Source of the DNA: Actinomycetes bacterium | GTDB taxonomy: Bacteria; Actinomycetota; Acidimicrobiia; Acidimicrobiales; JAKAOS01 | Assembly: GCA_021790615.1 (NCBI GenBank) | Contig: JAJYGW010000378.1 | Coordinates: 1 to 19,205 of the forward strand | Length of the DNA stretch: 19,205 nt | Direction of reading: 5' to 3' | Part shown: positions 1-7,750 of the stretch, in pieces | Numbering within the stretch: position 1 is the first letter of the stretch | Layout: each line of letters opens with the position of its first letter | The notes under the pieces: model-generated | Databases searched by the model: none | What the model was told of the DNA's origin: nothing | What the model saw: the letters and a program-made list of their open reading frames with translations, nothing else | Translations under genes and position numbers: made by a program

Positions 1-235
1 CCTGGGTGGCGTCGGTCTCACCGTTCCTGCTCCGGTTCCCCGGCTCGTTCGCACGCCCTGCCATGAGCAGCTTGGCACTCGCGCACAGCTTCTCCGCCTC
101 GGCGAGCTCGCACATCACGACCGGCACGTCGCCCGAGGGGTAGCTCGAGGGCTCGAGCTCGCTCACAAAGGACCGAAGGGCGGCAAGGATCGGGCCGAAT
201 CCTCTGCCAGCTCCCGGTCCCTCGGTCCTGCACAT
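1..235 (-). CDS. DUF222-type HNH endonuclease family protein, N-terminal part (cut by window edge)
   Basis: The minus strand is open from ATG at 233-235 to the left edge without a stop, giving the first 78 residues. After a short leader comes a helical stretch (ALRSFVSELEPSSY, then VVMCELAEAEKLCASAKLL). This is the typical opening of DUF222 proteins, which in actinobacteria usually carry a C-terminal HNH nuclease domain and occur in many copies per genome. The HNH part would lie left of the window and cannot be seen. The start is supported by TACCCT at 243-248, seven bases upstream, with no Shine-Dalgarno sequence, as in other leaderless genes here. The family's role is not established; many members may belong to mobile or intein-like nuclease groups. 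The family call rests on the N-terminus alone. Confidence 0.6.
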   Translation of the reverse strand, partial: MCRTEGPGAGRGFGPILAALRSFVSELEPSSYPSGDVPVVMCELAEAEKLCASAKLLMAGRANEPGNRSRNGETDATQ

Positions 236-248
236 GTCGTGGAGGGTA
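236..248 (-). promoter_or_regulatory. Putative leaderless -10 box of the DUF222 gene
   Basis: On the minus strand TACCCT (243-248) stands seven bases before the ATG at 235. No Shine-Dalgarno sequence lies between. Transcription would begin at or next to the start codon. No good -35 is visible. Confidence 0.45.
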
Positions 249-321
249 CGCGAGGGGTGTGTCAGGGCGCCTCACCTGGGCCTGTACCGTCCGCCGGGCC
301 CCGAGCGTGGGATCATGGGTC

Positions 322-531
322 ATGGCCGTGTACGAGGAGTGCCGCCACTACATCCGTCAGACCGTGCGCGGCTCCGAGCGACTCGAGCGCTGCCGTCTCG
401 GCGCGAACTCGACCCTGCCCTTCGCTTGTCCGGACGGGTGCGTCTTCTTCGAGGCGCGGCGGACCTCGTCGGCGGGCTGGCAGGTTCGTGCTCGCCCGAC
501 GGACGGCCGTTCCGGCAGGCCGGACGCCTGA
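322..531 (+). CDS. Small four-cysteine protein, unknown function
   Basis: This 69-residue protein starts MAVYEECRHY. Cysteines at 7, 24, 36 and 40 (EEC-RH, ERC-RLG, FAC-PDG-C) could bind zinc or an iron-sulfur cluster. The well-ordered N-terminal 45 residues followed by a basic, low-complexity tail suggest a compact metal-binding fold with a loose end. The frame is also open further 5' (GTG-type start near 259), but the upstream residues look non-coding, so I chose the ATG at 322. A weak box, GATCAT, ends five bases before it. I do not recognise a named family, though similar small proteins seem to occur in Acidimicrobiia. It stands alone, divergent from the DUF222 gene. It is probably real, judging by its cysteine spacing and balanced composition compared with the arginine-rich shadow frames around it. 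Confidence 0.6.
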   Translation: MAVYEECRHYIRQTVRGSERLERCRLGANSTLPFACPDGCVFFEARRTSSAGWQVRARPTDGRSGRPDA

Positions 532-545
532 CGAGGGCATCAGGC
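526..545 (+). terminator. Hairpin overlapping the stop codon of the small protein gene
   Basis: GCCTGA (526-531) pairs with TCAGGC (540-545) across an 8-base loop and contains the TGA stop. It has no T-run, so termination is only a guess. Confidence 0.2.
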
Positions 546-646
546 CGGGTCGAGGGGCACGCGGAGCAGGGGTTCCGGCGCCAGACGCGACGGAGCCCCC
601 GGCCTGACCTCCGGGGGCCCGTCCGTCCGTGCGGGGGAAGTCAGCG

Positions 647-667
647 GCGGGCTGGACGACGGCCCGC
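647..667 (-). terminator. Possible hairpin terminator after the Ser/Thr-rich protein gene
   Basis: GCGGGC (647-652) and GCCCGC (662-667) form a six-pair stem with a 9-base loop, about 60 bases beyond the stop of the minus-strand gene at 726. No T-run follows. I see nothing else in the 532-725 gap. Confidence 0.22.
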
Positions 668-725
668 AACCGGAGGGGAGGCAGTTGTGGTCGGCGTCCT
701 CATCGATCGCCGTGCCCAAGGCTGA

Positions 726-1568
726 TCAGAGTCCGCCAAGGGTTCCCGTCACCTCGTCGACGGTGCCGGAGAGACCACTCAGCGCCTTCTTCTGGGTGGT
801 CGTCACACCTGGAACCGATGGGAGAGTCGACGTGGTCGGCAGGCTCGCCGGAAGCTTGGCTGAAGTCGGCGTGCGTCCACATACCGACAGGCCTGCCGAC
901 CCTGCTTTGACCGTCACGCTGCCGCCACCGCCGGAGACGCTGGCCGTCACTCCGGACCCGGACGAGGTCCCTGAGGTAGGCGCTGAGACACAGGTCGACT
1001 TCGTCTTCGAGGTGGGGCTCGTCATCGATGGCAACGAGGCCGCCGGGGTCTTCTTGTCCGACGTCGCGGCGTTGACGAGCTTGCCGACGCTGCTGTGCGA
1101 GTGGGAGGCGGCTGTCGAGCGCGACCCGCGGCTGCCGACCCGCTCGCTCCGGTAGCGCATCTGCATGGCCCGGGCCAGGCGGTCCCCGAACGAGGACAGG
1201 CCGTAGTTCTCGCACGAGATGGCGGTGTCGGCTGCCGTCGCGGTGTTGCGCCAGGACGTGCACAGCGCGCCCGTGTTGCCCGGCGACTGCAGCGTTCCGC
1301 TCGCAAGGCTGTCGGAGCTCCCTCCCGGTCCGCTCAACGCTCCGGGATACGCCGAGAAGGCGAAGGCACCGAGCAGCGCTCCGCCCACGGCGCAGGCGAG
1401 CGTGCTCGAGCCGACGACCCACGCCTTGCGGTTGCGGCGCCCTGCCGTGGCCGTCTCGGCGGGGCGGGCGGACCCCTCGGGCGGGCGCCTCGCACCGTCT
1501 TGATCCGGCGTCTCGGCCGCGGCGGGTGCTGCTGCCTCAGTCACCGGAACATCCGTCCTGTGTTGCAT
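726..1568 (-). CDS. Single-pass membrane-anchored Ser/Thr-rich hypothetical protein
   Basis: This protein has 280 residues. A polar, Ala/Pro-rich N-terminus (1-47) ends in a basic patch (RRNRK), followed by one hydrophobic segment at about 50-73. The rest is Ser/Thr/Gly-rich, with four cysteines (ALCTSW, AISCEN, KSTCVS, LSVCGR) that could form two disulfides outside the membrane. Topology is probably N-in, C-out. There is no sorting signal at the C-terminus, which ends GTLGGL. I recognise no named family. The ATG at 1566-1568 has GAGGAGGG a few bases upstream. It is the last gene of a three-gene minus-strand set after the surface protein and sortase, separated from the sortase by a 119-base spacer with two inverted repeats, so it may also be transcribed separately. 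A role at the cell surface with the sortase pair is inferred from position and composition only. Confidence 0.7.
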   Translation of the reverse strand: MQHRTDVPVTEAAAPAAAETPDQDGARRPPEGSARPAETATAGRRNRKAWVVGSSTLACAVGGALLGAFAFSAYPGALSGPGGSSDSLASGTLQSPGNTGALCTSWRNTATAADTAISCENYGLSSFGDRLARAMQMRYRSERVGSRGSRSTAASHSHSSVGKLVNAATSDKKTPAASLPSMTSPTSKTKSTCVSAPTSGTSSGSGVTASVSGGGGSVTVKAGSAGLSVCGRTPTSAKLPASLPTTSTLPSVPGVTTTQKKALSGLSGTVDEVTGTLGGL

Positions 1569-1586
1569 CTCCGGGCCCTCCTCGGT

Positions 1587-1642
1587 GGTTCGTGGTACTC
1601 AGCAAAACGAACCGGCCGCATCGAACTTGCGCAACCCGCAAG
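1587..1642 (-). repeat. Two inverted repeats in the spacer between sortase and Ser/Thr-rich gene
   Basis: GGTTCGT (1587-1593) matches ACGAACC (1607-1613) around a 13-base centre. CTTGCG (1626-1631) matches CGCAAG (1637-1642) around a 5-base loop. On the minus strand the second hairpin comes first and a short T-run (CGTTTTG) follows about 20 bases later. They could be a weak terminator after the sortase gene plus an operator for the next gene. The spacer is visibly less GC-rich than its surroundings. Confidence 0.35.
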
Positions 1643-1687
1643 AGAAACCCGCGAACGATGGATCTCCCCGATCGGCGCCGTCCCCAC

Positions 1688-2791
1688 TCACGGCAAGAAA
1701 CGCCATCCCGACACCTCCAGCTCCCCGCCGCGGATCGTGCAGGTCACGACGAGCCGCCCGTCCAGCACGGTGCCCGCCGCAGAGGTCAGCGCGACCGTCG
1801 CCGCCAGCATCGCTCCCGTCGCCCTCGGGCCGCTGGCCTCGACCGCTACCGACAGACGGGTCAGGTAGGACGAGACGCGCGCGTCCCTCAGCGCAGCCGG
1901 GAATGCCACGCCCGGCGCGAGGTCTGCGAACCAATCGACCCTTCCCTGGGCTACCGCATGGAGAGTGCCGTAATAGGCGGTGAGCGCTGCTTGTTCCACG
2001 TCGAGCGGCGCAGGCGACTGCACGAACGCGCTCGACGGACGACCGGTGACCTGCATGGTGCCGAGGAGCGTCGGGTTCGCGTCGAGCGTCAGGCCCTGGG
2101 CGGCGAGCGCCGGCGGGGCCGGCACGCCGATCGGGGCGTCCGGAGAGCTCTCGCCTGAGCGGTGCTCTGCTCGAAGCACCCCGGCCGTGTGCGAACTCGT
2201 GGGGCGACTGGAGATCTCGACGGCGGAGACGAGCTCGCGGTCCGGCGTCCACCAGAGCGCATCGTTGGGCCAGCAGGTGTCGAGGACGAGCGTCGGCGTG
2301 GCGGTATCGGTGACGGGGCTGCCGGAGGCGACGATCCGGTGGCCCGTCACCCGGAAGGTCGTCCTGTAGCAGGCGGACACGTAGACGAGGAGGTCACCGG
2401 GCCGCAATGTGCCGATTCGGGCGAAGTAGCTCACGTCGTGGGCAGCAAGGACGGCTGTCCCGTCCTGACCGGGCCAGACCGACGAGACGTCGTGCCCGAC
2501 CGCTGCAGACAACACCTGGTCCGTCTCACCCTGCTCGACCGGGGCGGTGAGAGCGAGAGCCGGGATCTCGAGCAGTCCCGCCATCTGACCGACCGCCGGC
2601 CTTCCTGCCCGGCAGCCGGCGGTCGCGTCGTACGCCCTCGTCGACGAGAGCCGCGCCTGGCCGGATCGCACGAGCGCGCCGCCGGCCGCGTGCGATCGCA
2701 TGGTCCAGGCCACAGAGAAACCCGCCCCGGCCGCGCTCCCCCACAGCATCGTGGCGCCCACGACGGTGCGTGCGATGGACAGCGCTCTCAT
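1688..2791 (-). CDS. Sortase, class D/E-like, with an extra C-terminal domain
   Basis: A 367-residue sortase: a membrane transpeptidase that cleaves a C-terminal sorting motif and joins the protein to an acceptor in the cell envelope. A hydrophobic N-terminal segment (about 8-30) anchors it. The sortase barrel spans about 72-195 with all three catalytic positions: His118 (LAAHDVSYF), Cys173 (LVLDTCWP) and Arg185 (TPDRELV). About 170 further residues follow, of which roughly 245-367 look like a separate folded domain (alternating helix and strand, ending VSGWRFLP), possibly of the NTF2-like or lipoprotein-like kind. Most sortases end soon after the Arg, so this extension is unusual. The gene starts 12 bases after the stop of the surface protein gene, with GAGG ahead of the ATG. 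Operon placement suggests the upstream protein is its substrate. Sortase identity is secure; the exact class is less so. Confidence 0.85.
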   Translation of the reverse strand: MRALSIARTVVGATMLWGSAAGAGFSVAWTMRSHAAGGALVRSGQARLSSTRAYDATAGCRAGRPAVGQMAGLLEIPALALTAPVEQGETDQVLSAAVGHDVSSVWPGQDGTAVLAAHDVSYFARIGTLRPGDLLVYVSACYRTTFRVTGHRIVASGSPVTDTATPTLVLDTCWPNDALWWTPDRELVSAVEISSRPTSSHTAGVLRAEHRSGESSPDAPIGVPAPPALAAQGLTLDANPTLLGTMQVTGRPSSAFVQSPAPLDVEQAALTAYYGTLHAVAQGRVDWFADLAPGVAFPAALRDARVSSYLTRLSVAVEASGPRATGAMLAATVALTSAAGTVLDGRLVVTCTIRGGELEVSGWRFLP

Positions 2792-2803
2792 GAGCTCGGC
2801 ACC

Positions 2804-4123
2804 TCAGCGCCCGCGGCGCCACCGCATGCGCCTCAGCCGCGGCCAGGCGAGCAAGCCGGCCCCGCCGAGCGCTCCTGCCGCCAGCACCGGAGCCGCTCCA
2901 GCCCAGGGCAGCCCCGTATGGGGTGAGGTCGCGTTCGGCACCGGGTTCGAGACGAGACTCGGCCGCGGGGACGAGTGTCGCGAGGGCGGCGCCGCGGTCT
3001 GCTGCGGAGCCGCCGCCGCGGACGCATCTGCCAGTGCGATCCGGAGGCCGCCGTTCTCGGCGCTCGCAGGCGAGGCGCCAACGCCTTGCGCCAAGGCGAT
3101 CGTCACGGCGCTCGCCTCTGCCGTGACGGCGCCCGTCGGCGCGGTCGTCACCGATCCCGACCCGACGCTGATGGTCGACTGAAGCGGGGTCCCGGCGAGG
3201 ATCGTCATAGACTGGCCCGGGACCACTGAGAACGTGCGCGACCCGACCGCAGGGGCGTTGACCTCGACGGTGACGAGTGCCGGATCATCCGTTGCTGCTG
3301 GCTGCTCGACGACACCGCCCGCAGCTGACCGGCGCACGGAGGCGGTGGCCGACGCGCTGCCTACGACGATCCTTGCCAAGGGCGCGCCGCCGAGGCCACC
3401 GGTCGGGAGGATGGTCACGACCGCCCCAGCTGCTGTTGCCCTCGTACTCAGGGACCGAGCGGTCGCCTCGGTCGCAGAGGAGGACGGACCGGGCGCGATC
3501 TCGATCGCGAAGTCGCCGGTAGCGGCTTTGTCGACTTGTCGGAAGATGCGCCCGACCGTCGTTCCGCCTCCCGGAAGGGGAGGAAGCTTGCCTAGGACGC
3601 CACCGAGCGCCTTCACAGCGGGCGTCGCCGGTTTGACGACCTGGCCGAGGATCGAGCTCAAGTCGAGGCGGAAGGATGCCGCCTGTCCGGTGGCTCTCGC
3701 CAGGCCGTCGGTGGCTGAGGTGTTGTGCACGGCGGCACTTCCGCAGGCGAGGCTCGCTGCAGCGAGCCCGGAGAAGGGAGCAGGGAAGGCCGGAAGCTTC
3801 TCCCCACAGGTGCGCGGTTCGGACTTGGAGTCACCGGGCCCGGCCGACACCGAGGCCTCGCCGCTCGGTGAAGGCGCCAGGACGCCGACTCCCTTCGCGA
3901 GTAGCCAGCCGTTCTCGGTGGCGCTCGTCGAGCTCGACCCGAGCGCGAGGGTGTGACCCGGCAAGGTCACCTGAAGCCCGGCACCGGAGGACGTCACGTC
4001 GAGGGCAGCAGACGACGATGCCGGTGCGGCCGCGACAGCCGGCGGGAGCACGAGGGCACCGGCGACTGCGGCCGCACCCGGCAGCGCCAAGATGATGAAG
4101 AAGGCGGGCAGTCGGGTTCGCAC
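2804..4123 (-). CDS. Secreted cell-surface protein with C-terminal sorting signal
   Basis: This protein has 439 residues. A signal peptide covers about 1-32 (basic start, hydrophobic core, AAAPAS cleavage region). The mature part is Ser/Ala/Gly/Val-rich, with two cysteines (RTCGEK and LACGSA) likely to form a disulfide, and beta-rich repeats of about 10-15 residues in the second half. A Pro/Ser-rich wall-spanning stretch (about 370-398) leads to SPHTG (400-404), a hydrophobic segment, and a very basic tail (RRMRWRRGR). This is the tripartite layout of a sortase substrate, with Ser in place of Leu in the usual LPxTG. The start is GTG at 4121-4123, chosen because it gives a clean signal peptide; I see no convincing ribosome site. 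A dedicated sortase lies immediately downstream. Function beyond display on the surface is unknown. Confidence 0.75.
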   Translation of the reverse strand: MRTRLPAFFIILALPGAAAVAGALVLPPAVAAAPASSSAALDVTSSGAGLQVTLPGHTLALGSSSTSATENGWLLAKGVGVLAPSPSGEASVSAGPGDSKSEPRTCGEKLPAFPAPFSGLAAASLACGSAAVHNTSATDGLARATGQAASFRLDLSSILGQVVKPATPAVKALGGVLGKLPPLPGGGTTVGRIFRQVDKAATGDFAIEIAPGPSSSATEATARSLSTRATAAGAVVTILPTGGLGGAPLARIVVGSASATASVRRSAAGGVVEQPAATDDPALVTVEVNAPAVGSRTFSVVPGQSMTILAGTPLQSTISVGSGSVTTAPTGAVTAEASAVTIALAQGVGASPASAENGGLRIALADASAAAAPQQTAAPPSRHSSPRPSLVSNPVPNATSPHTGLPWAGAAPVLAAGALGGAGLLAWPRLRRMRWRRGR

Positions 4124-4129
4124 AGCCTG

Positions 4130-4236
4130 GTAACGAAGATGCCGGGTCGAACTTGCGCTCGATCCTGAAGCGCACGCTGCGCGACGAGCTCGTCGCCGAG
4201 GGCGCCTGAACGCTGAACGCCCGAGCGCTTGAGCGC
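4130..4236 (+). other. Non-coding gap with possible gene remnant and short tandem repeat
   Basis: A plus-strand frame ending in TGA at 4207-4209 reads SNLRSILKRT then LRDELVAEGA, an amphipathic C-terminus-like string with no room for a gene before it. It may be the tail of a deleted gene or a chance frame. From its stop codon four imperfect 7-8 base units follow (TGAACGC, TGAACGC, CCGAGCGC, TTGAGCGC; 4207-4236). The region also contains the upstream region of the surface protein gene. Confidence 0.25.
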
Positions 4237-4264
4237 TGACCCTACGGAACGGCCAGCTCGACCG

Positions 4265-5074
4265 TCATGAACGAGTCGGGAGGCCGAGCGCGGCGTTGAG
4301 GTTGCCGGAGCGAAACCCTTCGAGGTCGATCGTGACGTACCGGTAGCCGGCCTCTTGCACCGCGGGGATCACCTCCGAACGGAGCACGAGCAGACGATCG
4401 AGGTCGTGGACGGGGACCTCGATGCGGGCGAGGTCGCCGTAGTGCCGCACCCGTACTTCCGGGAAGCCCAGTCGCTTGAGCGCCGACTCGGCCCGCGCCA
4501 CTTCGGTCAGCACACCGAGTGTGACGGCGGTTCCGTACGGCACCCGAGACGCAAGGCAGGCTGCAGCCGGCTTGTCGGCGGTGCGGAGGCCGAGCTGGCG
4601 GGAGATCTGACGGACGTCGGCCTTCGTCAACCCGGCGTTGACGAACGGGAACACGGCACCCCGCTCGGCGGCCGCCCGCTGGCCCGGCCGGTGGTCGCCG
4701 AGGTCGTCGACGTTCACGCCGAGTGCGACTGTCGCTCCGAGCTCGCCGGCGACGGGGGCCAGGACGGCCATCAGTTCGCTCTTGCACCAGTAGCAACGAT
4801 CGCCGTCGTTGGCGGCATAGCGCGGATCGGCGAGCTCCTGGGTCTCGACCGGGCGCCAGTCGAGGCCCCACTCCGCCGCGAGCGCGCGGCAATCCGCGAG
4901 CTCCTCGGGGGCGAGGGACGGGGAGACGGCCGTCACACAGGTTGCGTGGTCACGGCCGAGCGACTGTGTCGCCGCGAAGGCGAGGAGGGCGGAGTCGGCG
5001 CCCCCGGAGAAGCCGACGACGATTGGGCCGGTCGCCTCGATCGCGGCGGCGAGCCGGTCGTGGGGCGTCGTCAC
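4265..5074 (-). CDS. larE: LarE-type ATP-dependent sulfur transferase (PP-loop)
   Basis: This 269-residue protein belongs to the LarE family. These enzymes adenylate the nicotinic-acid-derived precursor of the nickel-pincer nucleotide cofactor and insert sulfur into it. The PP-loop SGGADS (23-28) binds ATP. Cysteines lie at 94 and 97 (CYWCK) and 173 (AACLASR). The Cys in the CLASR motif matches, as I recall, the sacrificial cysteine of the Lactobacillus enzyme. With the CxxC pair present as well, this protein has three cysteines, like LarE members proposed to use a [4Fe-4S] cluster instead of sacrificing a residue. The start is GTG at 5072-5074, overlapping the hemQ stop by four bases (GTGA), so the two genes are translationally coupled. 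No larA, larB or larC is in the window, so the final cofactor user is unknown. Confidence 0.85.
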   Translation of the reverse strand: MTTPHDRLAAAIEATGPIVVGFSGGADSALLAFAATQSLGRDHATCVTAVSPSLAPEELADCRALAAEWGLDWRPVETQELADPRYAANDGDRCYWCKSELMAVLAPVAGELGATVALGVNVDDLGDHRPGQRAAAERGAVFPFVNAGLTKADVRQISRQLGLRTADKPAAACLASRVPYGTAVTLGVLTEVARAESALKRLGFPEVRVRHYGDLARIEVPVHDLDRLLVLRSEVIPAVQEAGYRYVTIDLEGFRSGNLNAALGLPTRS

Positions 5075-5880
5075 TCGTGCCTGGTCTCCCGGGTGCCGAT
5101 CCCGGCCTCGGCGAACACCTCGGCAGGCTCTGCCACGAAGCCGCTGTAGAAACGCCCGAACTCCCCGTACAACGCTGATGCCTCGTCGAAGCGCATCGTG
5201 TAGACGCAGTCCTTCAAGTCGTCGGGGTGAGTGGCGAAGAGCGTGACACCCCACTCGAAGTCGTCCACGCCGGTCGACCCGGTGACGAGTTGCAGCACCC
5301 TTCCGCGGAACTCCCGACCGACGCTGCCGTGCCCGCGCATCAAGCGCAGCCGTTCCTCGTAAGGGAGCGAGTACCAGTTGTCGGCCCCTGGCGACCTGCG
5401 CTTCGACATCGGGTAGAAGCAGAACGACAGCTTCCCGGCGGGAGGGAGCGTCGGGTAGAGGCGCGCCTGCTTCATCTCCTCCGGGACGCCGGCGGCGTAC
5501 TCGGACACCTCCGTGAGCGAAACGTAGGAGTCGACGACGTCGAGGCCGGCGTTCTGGAGCGCTGTCTGAAGGCGCCTCAGCTCGCGGAGATCCGGTCCGA
5601 GCGCCAGCACGCAGAAATCTGCCTTGTGCCCGAGGATCGAGGCCGTCACGACCTGAAGATCGGCCTTGCGGGCGGCGTCGACGGCATCGAGGGCGGAACC
5701 GGCGACGACCGGCCGGCTCGCCGACGCCTTGCAGAAGAGGTGGAGGACGTTCCAGCCCACCGTGGGCGAGAGCACGCCCTCGTCACCCTCTGGATCGTGC
5801 AGGTCTGGGTGCAGGTCTGTCTCGGAGTTCGTCTGCGGCTCTGGGTACGAGTGGGTGGGGCTGGCCTCGCTCTTGGTCAC
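5071..5880 (-). CDS. hemQ: Coproheme decarboxylase (HemQ/ChdC, chlorite dismutase family)
   Basis: This 269-residue enzyme performs the last step of the coproporphyrin-dependent haem pathway: peroxide-driven decarboxylation of two propionates of coproheme to give haem b. The family signature runs through the C-terminal half: FYPMSK with the catalytic Tyr156 plus Met158 and Lys160; NWYSLPYEER; MRGHG with the proximal His184; a GSTGVDDFEWG stretch; and MRFDEASALYGEFG. The N-terminal 38 residues are polar and acidic and probably disordered. The start is GTG at 5878-5880. On the minus strand TAGCAT lies six bases upstream with no Shine-Dalgarno sequence, suggesting a leaderless transcript of its own starting after the groEL terminator. 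It is followed with a 4-base overlap by larE. Tyr and His assignments come from matching the Listeria YPMSK motif from memory. Confidence 0.9.
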   Translation of the reverse strand: MTKSEASPTHSYPEPQTNSETDLHPDLHDPEGDEGVLSPTVGWNVLHLFCKASASRPVVAGSALDAVDAARKADLQVVTASILGHKADFCVLALGPDLRELRRLQTALQNAGLDVVDSYVSLTEVSEYAAGVPEEMKQARLYPTLPPAGKLSFCFYPMSKRRSPGADNWYSLPYEERLRLMRGHGSVGREFRGRVLQLVTGSTGVDDFEWGVTLFATHPDDLKDCVYTMRFDEASALYGEFGRFYSGFVAEPAEVFAEAGIGTRETRHE

Positions 5881-5892
5881 CCCGCCATGCTA
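5881..5892 (-). promoter_or_regulatory. Putative leaderless -10 box of hemQ
   Basis: On the minus strand TAGCAT (5887-5892) is six bases before the GTG start. The intervening bases are only GC-rich. The strong groEL hairpin lies immediately upstream, so hemQ needs its own promoter. Confidence 0.5.
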
Positions 5893-5903
5893 CGAGCGGA
5901 CGC

Positions 5904-5933
5904 GGACGAGGGGCGCCGGAGCGCCCCTCGTCC
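5904..5933 (-). terminator. Strong hairpin terminator downstream of groEL
   Basis: A perfect 13-pair stem (GGACGAGGGGCGC, 5904-5916, against GCGCCCCTCGTCC, 5921-5933) with a four-base loop sits 64 bases after the groEL stop and just upstream of the hemQ promoter. There is no long T-run, as is common in high-GC actinobacteria. It insulates hemQ-larE from heat-shock transcription. Confidence 0.7.
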
Positions 5934-5997
5934 CAGGTTCTTCGGTTGTCGACCCGGTGTGGGCGCAGGTCGTTCGGTGCACCCCGGGGTCAGAGGA

Positions 5998-7693
<1,696 letters not shown>

Positions 7694-7695
<2 letters not shown>

Positions 7696-7699
7696 GTTA
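7694..7699 (-). promoter_or_regulatory. Candidate groEL -10 box between the two CIRCE operators
   Basis: On the minus strand TAACCT straddles the single base separating the two operators. Transcription would start inside the proximal CIRCE, so HrcA on either operator would block the promoter. No clear -35 is seen. Confidence 0.35.
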
Positions 7700-7723
7700 G
7701 CACTCTCACGCCGAGAGTGCTAC
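7697..7723 (-). promoter_or_regulatory. CIRCE operator (distal to groEL, proximal to aroA)
   Basis: TTAGCACTC, nine bases, then GAGTGCTAC matches the CIRCE consensus at all but the last base. It abuts the other operator with one base between, so their centres are 28 bases apart, close to an integral number of helical turns. It ends 15 bases before the putative aroA -10 box. Confidence 0.95.
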
Positions 7724-7738
7724 ATCGCCGGCCAGGCC

Positions 7739-7750
7739 TATCGTGCCGCC
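7739..7750 (+). promoter_or_regulatory. Putative leaderless -10 box of aroA
   Basis: TATCGT (7739-7744) is six bases before the aroA ATG, with no Shine-Dalgarno sequence. A -35 element 17 bases upstream would fall in the distal CIRCE operator. Confidence 0.5.

Noticed and set aside
3200..3960. Plus-strand open frames across the surface-protein gene
   Set aside because: They mirror the Ala/Ser/Gly-rich minus-strand protein, which has a signal peptide and sorting tail.
4242..5254. Longer larE start (60 extra codons) and an alternative frame over the same region
   Set aside because: The extension overlaps hemQ and is Arg-rich non-coding sequence; GTG at 5072-5074 gives the canonical LarE start and a GTGA junction.
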